The notes beneath the pieces are model-generated. The model was not told the DNA's origin. It searched no databases and saw only the letters and a list, made by a program, of their open reading frames with translations. A stretch of 64,000 nucleotides of DNA from Argentina anserina (Eukaryota > Streptophyta > Magnoliopsida > Rosales > Rosaceae), in the NCBI RefSeq assembly GCF_933775445.1, contig NC_065875.1, positions 8,755,001 through 8,819,000 of the forward strand, written 5' to 3'. Each line of letters begins with the position of its first letter. Positions within the stretch are counted from its first letter, which is position 1. The position numbers and the translations under genes are program-made. Shown here one piece after another: positions 58,427 to 64,000 of this stretch.

Positions 58427-59934
58427 TAAGGGTCTATTGGGGGCACTAGGAGTCTATTGGGGGTACAAGAGGGATATATTGGGGGCAATAAAGCGGCCTA
58501 TTAGTGAGCAATATAAGTCTAATGGGGGTAGTAGAGGGGTATATTTAAGGGCAATAAGGGTCTATTGGGTGGGGGGGGGGGGGGTAGTAGGAGCAATATT
58601 AGGGTTTCATTGGGCACTATTGAGGGTCAACTCTATTGAGGACCATAAGGGTTATTATGGGACAATAGGAGTGTATTGGCGGATAGTAGAGAGTCCAAAC
58701 TGGGACCAATATGGGTCTATTAGGGGGTAGTATAAGTCGACCTAATGGGGGGTATTAGGGGTCTATTGGGGGTAGTAAAACTCGATCTATTAGGGGTAAT
58801 AAGGGTCTACTAGGTGGTAATAGAGGCCTATTGAGGGGGGGGGGGGGGGGACAATAGGGAGTATTACCATGTCAATGGCCAATAGTCAATGATCAACGGT
58901 CAAATTCAACAGTCAACATCACTGAATTCCGGTTAAATATCGCCAGAATCCGGTCATCGTCCTGTAGAGTCAACGGTCAAGTCTTGCCTTGATATAGATT
59001 CATTATGGAATTTGTGGTTTATTTAATTAATTGAGAGTACAATTGTCTTTTTACTTGATTTTGGGCTAATGGTAATATTTATAATCTTATTTACAAGTGA
59101 GAATAATAAGGGAGAGCTTCCATCGAGGACCTTATAATGAGGACTTGATGAAGACTTTTAAATTGACAGTTGGATGCTATGATGCACAGACACTTGACTT
59201 GGGTCACGTATCGCGTGTCCGACACGGACACGCTTCAATACGATCGGATACGCGAACTAATTTTGGACATGGCTCGGGCACGTAACAATACGTAATGGCT
59301 ATGTAGCACAGATACGAACACGAGTTTCCGTATTTGACACGATTCGATACGCGGACACGCCAAATGGAATTTTTGTTGGACACAGACACGTTAATTAAAT
59401 ATTATTTTAAATATATATACCTAATTAAGAAAAAAAAGGTAGCAACTAATATAGTTTCTTAAATTAGAACAAGATCATATCAAATGTCAAATACAAATAC
59501 AAGTCCAACAAATTTGATGATCTTTATGACCACCTCCATCTCCAACATTAACTGGTCTGACACTAGAACTAATAAGATTTGATCCTCCTGTACTCATACC
59601 TCCTAAAAAGAAAAAGAAAAATCAAACTCAACAATTTATATGTCAAGTTCTGTTTATATGTTAAGCTCAGCCACTTCAGCGACATGTAAACAACCATTGT
59701 GTTTCTAACATAAAAATTCTAATAGAACTGTTAATAATTCTAACATAACCGTTGTGTTTCTAACATAATACTTCTAACATAACCGATGTGTTTCTAACAT
59801 AATAATTATACTAGAACCATTGTGTTTCTATTAAGGAAAACCAGTAATACAAGTTTCTGTATTACAAAAGGTGAATGAAGAATTGAAGTGTTGTTCTCAT
59901 TTTATATTCACTGATAAGAAGATATTACGAGGTA

Positions 59935-60082
59935 ATCAAACTATGAATCAAGCTATGAATCAGAAGATATTAACCAATCAAACTATGAATCAAGTTATGA
60001 ATCAGAAGATATTAACCAATCAAGCTATGAATCAAACTATGCATCTTAAATCACCTCCACTGAAACTAATCAAACTATGAAT
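59935..60082 (+). repeat. Short tandem repeats of a CAAACTATGAATCAAG-type unit
   Basis: Repeated AATCAA(A/G)CTATGAATCA words, with two copies of a roughly 54-bp unit containing AGAAGATATTAACC. The open frame across it is MNQ-rich and only reflects the repeat. Confidence 0.8.
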
Positions 60083-60239
60083 CAAGCATAGGTAAGGACT
60101 AAAAATGAAATTGAAGGAAATTTGCCGAAGAACAAACAAAGTTCCCCTATCCAAACTCCATAACTCCATTTAATTCAACCATAACCCATAACTCAATTCA
60201 TCACAAATCAAAAAAATATTTAAGTTCTTACTTCCATAA

Positions 60240-60478
<239 letters not shown>

Positions 60479-60777
60479 CTTACCTCCTAGCGGTGGTGGC
60501 CGCAGGAGAAAGCGCTCGGCGACGACGGCTATGGGAGCGAAGTGTTCAGAGTGGGATTCAGGCGGGGTTGGAATTGGCTGCGTATGGAGAGCGAAGTGGT
60601 CGAATAGAGCGGAGTTAGGTCTTTAGAAAGTTGAAGGACAAAAATACCCCACGTGTCCCTCTTTATTTGCGCGTCCTAACGTATTCAATCATGTCCGAGC
60701 CATGTCTGATCCCAGTTCAGGTGTCCGGGCGTATTGGCACGTGTTCGGGCATGTCCGTGTCCGTGTCAAACACCTGA

Positions 60778-62562
60778 TATGAAGCCCAGACAACGTGTAT
60801 GTACTCCATGGCGTAATGGACACGCAATTAAGGATGATACAGTGGGTATTTTTCAACTTTTTTAGACCAAAGGTCAACTCCTTGCTCTCACTATGTAGCC
60901 TCGTTTTCGCTCCTTGCTTTCAACCTCAACCACTTCGTCCCCACCGCCGTCGCCGAGCCTCTTCCTCCGGTCGTCACCACCACCAACGGCGATCTCTTTG
61001 GCAAGATAAGTCCAACTTGCGGTTGTCTCCTCTTTCTTCTTCTTCTTCTTCTTGAGATCTCTTCTGTTGATTGGATTAAGAACTTGAGATATTTTTGATT
61101 TGTGAACTTGTAAGATTAATTGAGTTATGAGTTTAATTGAATTGACTTGTGGGTGTAATCGATTTATGGATTTATGGGTTATAGTTGAATTGAATTGAGT
61201 TATGGAGTTATGGGTGTAACCGAGTGCATGTCCTCTCTCATTCATCATCATAGTTTTGGTCGGCATAACAAAAGGCCATTTAGCTTTCTCAATGGCTTTC
61301 AGTGATATAACCTTCTATGATCAGTTCAAATGCAATGAGAATCTAATAAAAGTATCCATAATTGTTTGGTGATCAGAAGAGCCAGATCTAAAATTGTAGC
61401 AATTCTCAAATTCTGCAAGTTGTGTTCTTGTTTCTCCATTTTTGTTTTTCAATTTTTGAGTAAACATGAATTGGGTTCTTGATTCCAGGACTAATAGATA
61501 TTTCCCATGAGATGATTTGAATTACAGAAGAGTATGCTATATATGTAGAATAAGAGTGACCAAAGAGTTAAAAGAACCAAAAATATGAATCATGTGGGGA
61601 TTGAGTTCTGTTGTATTATGGGCAAGTAGAGAGTAATGCTTGATCTATATTACTCTTTACTTGTTTAATTCTGGGCAAAAAGCGATTATAATGCATTGAG
61701 TATGATTTTGGCAAGTTAGAGGTGATTGTTTAGTTCTTCACAACTATAGAAGACTGCTAAAAATTTCTACCAGGTCCTTTTCTGAAGCAGGTGATTGTTT
61801 AGTTATGTTTCTCTCAGTTCTGTTTTTATTTGCTTCCCTTTCTGAAGGTTTTTTATAGTCTTGGTTCAAAAAAATTACTCTATGTCATCTGATGGCTGTA
61901 GTTGAGTAATAAATATGTGCTATAGTGGTTCTTACCACTTAGGCACTTACCAACCTCCCCTGTTTGCTTTTATTAGTGTCCATCTTTACCAAGAAAAACA
62001 GAATTGGACATATAAAGAGATTTGGACATATAAACCGTGGCAGAGTTTGATTTTTTTTTTCAAGAAGTATGAGTACAGGAAGATCAGCTCCTATTAGTTC
62101 TAATGCTGGATTAGTTAATACCGGAGGCAATGTTTGAGATGATGTTGTTCTAATTAAAAAAATTATATTACTTATCTTTTTTCTTAATTAGGAATATATA
62201 TTTAAAATAATACTCTTGTTAGGTTAATATTAACCTAGTAATGTTTGCCTTATTCTTATTATTTTTTTAATATTTTTGTATATTTATTTATTTCTTATTA
62301 CGTTTCCTACTCATGCTATGAAAATATGCAAATGATCGAAAACATGTCAAAAATAGTGGATTTAGCGCACATTATGGATTCGGATGAAAGTTTCAAGCCA
62401 AAAAGAGCAAAAGTGGAGATTTCACAAGAAAACAAAAGTTAACACTGGAAAATGCCAGTTAAACTCCGGCGATGTGAAGGTGGTTGCCGGAAATGGTGGT
62501 GGTTAAAGTCAATAAGTTAATGATGCATATTGGTGAATTATGAATTGTAAATTTTAATTTAC
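60778..62562. other. Intergenic with one gene-like GC-rich patch
   Basis: 60890-61020 on plus is GC-rich; one frame reads FNLNHFVPTAVAEPLPPV and continues TTTNGDLFGKIS, which could be a first-exon fragment, but no family is recognised. A TTC run follows (61030-61053). The rest is AT-rich without recognisable features. Confidence 0.35.
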
Positions 62563-62723
62563 AATTTAAATTCAAAATAGAAGAAGACAAATGAAGGAGA
62601 CAATTTCAAGAACAAGATCCACAATTTGTGCTCCATGAATTGGAGATTTAAATTTAAAATAGAAGAAGACAAATGAATGGGATCATTTCAAGAACAAGAT
62701 CCACAATTTGTGCTTCCACATTT
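62563..62723 (+). repeat. 82-bp tandem duplication
   Basis: Two adjacent copies of a unit containing AAAATAGAAGAAGACAAATG and CAAGAACAAGATCCACAATT, with only a few differences. Confidence 0.88.
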
Positions 62724-64000
62724 GTCCACCATATCTAGCCATTCATCCCCTTACATCTCTACCATTCATTTGTGACCTTAAGGCCTTTAAATACCCTAAT
62801 TCTTCCCAAATTCGTGCATTCTCCTTCACCACACTAAAACTCCATCAAAACTTCATATTTTCCATAGTTTTAACATAATTTTCTTAGGCCTAAGTCATAG
62901 ATATCAAGTTGTGCAAAGAAAAGTGTAAAGTGTCTTGAGTTTTCACCAAAAACTAAAGATCCTTTACACCCTTGATCAATCACAAACTTGTTTCATAGAT
63001 TTGGGTCACTTCACTCTCTTCATCCTCTACTCATACTCTTTCTCAACCCTTGTTCTTTGTTCATAGATTGTGTGGATAAAGTATGGTGTTCATGGAGTTC
63101 TTCTTTTGTTAGAACCCATTAATACCATACTCAGAAGCATTTTCTTTCTTATTACATCTTTGTGGGTAGTAAACCTTTAGAGGTACGGTTTGGTATCATT
63201 TGTACCAAACCCTTGGTAATCTCTTCTCTCTTTACTCGACTTCTCTTTTGATGTATTTCATTTTCAAAGGTTTGTTGTATTTAATGGGTTGTGAGTAGTT
63301 GGATTTGAGGCTACGCTAGCCCTAGCTAAACTCATGTGCTAATGAATTCATTTTACTTGTAATTGATGTTGATGCATGTTGAATCTATGGGCTTCTACAC
63401 TTAAAATGCTTACTAAATGTATTGCTAGTTTTGTCACCTAGAAACATGTTTAGGTAATTAATGAATCGGAACTTGAACTTGATAACTTCTTGAATCCGTG
63501 AGCATGGGTAGCCTTTAGGTGGTGGCTTAGTGTTTCTTACGGGAAATATTAAGTTGCTTGAATTTCTTACCTTGAAATTAATGCTTGTGCCATGAGTGTA
63601 ATTACTCTAAGGGGGTGTTATTGTGGTACATAGCTCACTTGTATTATAAGGTAATATAATTGGGACTAAGGTTTTGTGATTTAATTTGGCTCCAAAAGAC
63701 TTTTTTTAATTGCATAATTAGTTGGTTTCTTGATAGCTTCACCAAAGCACTTGAGGGAAGTTTGTCAAATATGTTATGCATTAATCTTGAGTTACATTTG
63801 TGCATGAGTAAGGCTAGGTGCAATGCCTAAGTCTCTACTAATCTTTTGATTCTATCTTTACATTTACCTTTCCTTGTTGTTTTTGTGCAATAATTAGTTT
63901 GCTTAGCTTAATTCTAAAATCAACCAAGTCGATTCACTACCACTTGTTAATACCATATTCATGATTCTATTCTTGTGAACTTGTAAAAAGTTAGAATGCA
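62724..64000 (+). other. Possible LTR cut by the window edge
   Basis: A TTTAAATA TATA-like word at about 62786 followed by a long non-coding AT/CT-rich stretch. In style (frequent stops, 'gaacttgataacttcttgaatc' passages) it resembles the LTRs of gypsy-type elements such as that at 34766-41430. No partner is in the window, so this is a weak inference. Confidence 0.3.

Larger units (their letters stand above)
57242..58860 (+). repeat. G-rich minisatellite interrupted by two MITEs
   Basis: Irregular units of roughly 20-30 bp built on GTCTATTGGGGGCAATAGG fill 57242-57615 and again 58430-58855. Plus-strand G runs reach about 10-13 bases (about 57470-57482, 58570-58583 and 58836-58850). The unit and polarity are the same on both sides, so one array was split by the MITEs. 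The open frame at 58362-58730 is a translation of the array. Confidence 0.88.

Noticed and set aside
58362..58730. 122-codon Gly/Tyr-rich frame
   Set aside because: Runs across a MITE end and the G-rich minisatellite; the composition reflects the repeat.
57242..58860. Regular-looking G-rich repeats as a possible CRISPR-like array
   Set aside because: Units vary in length and sequence, there are no unique spacers between constant repeats, and the genome is a plant.
60874..61266. 130-codon minus-strand frame with a Lys run
   Set aside because: The Lys run is the complement of a TTC repeat and no domain was recognised. The plus-strand patch at 60890-61020 looked more gene-like but is also unproven.

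Overview
The window looks like a stretch of plant nuclear chromosome from a eudicot, probably a rosid; I cannot fix the genus. The reasons are AT-rich intergenic DNA, genes split by canonical GT-AG introns, CT-rich leaders, and dense nested plant transposons. Coding sequence is a small minority.

Three host genes can be read through completely. (1) 4327-8004, minus: an 11-exon LRR subfamily II receptor-like kinase of 636 aa, closest to the SARK/CIK2-CIK3 group. A decayed partial copy of it lies at the left edge (1-860), next to an orphan first exon (927-1175) with a TATA box. (2) 48922-50028, plus: a two-exon GDP-L-fucose synthase (GER type, 324 aa). (3) 54853-55983, plus: a three-exon gamma-glutamyl peptidase-like class I glutamine amidotransferase (249 aa) with TATA box and CT leader. 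They share no evident pathway. Smaller host-gene pieces are a FAR1/FHY3-type fragment (45116-45507) and a ribosomal protein uL16 (RPL10) fragment carried inside a CACTA element.

Most of 8.8-28.1 kb and 34.8-45.1 kb is nested mobile DNA. Boundaries come from terminal repeats and, for most elements, target-site duplications (TSDs). Copia element A (8781-19059, TSD ACATT) holds a nested PIF/Harbinger transposon (about 14683-18356) with a transposase gene and a divergent Myb-like partner gene. Copia element B (19145-27376, TSD ATTTA) lost its integrase by a protease-to-RT deletion. It later received a short hAT element in gag (22550-23179, TSD CTTGCAAC) and a solo LTR (24368-26728). A second copy of that hAT element is at 2790-3469 (TSD TTCACATC). 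A MITE with a 7-bp TSD follows at 27432-28132. A young Ty3/gypsy-type element without gag or pol, with 1.74-kb LTRs and a tRNA-Asp primer site, spans 34766-41430 (TSD AAATA). It is followed by a small MITE and a gene-fragment-carrying CACTA element (42210-45112).

The right third is quieter. It has the two enzyme genes, a tRNA-derived SINE (52970-53222), a G-rich minisatellite split by two back-to-back Tourist-like MITEs (57242-58860), and a probable non-autonomous hAT element (59186-60777) with a very long GAA/GA tract. The last 1.4 kb resembles the start of another LTR element cut by the window edge.

I found no CRISPR array, operon or organellar insertion, and no convincing tRNA or rRNA gene. 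The most interesting content is transposon biology: gene capture, nested insertion order, element-internal deletions, and a conserved acidic reading frame in a short hAT family.
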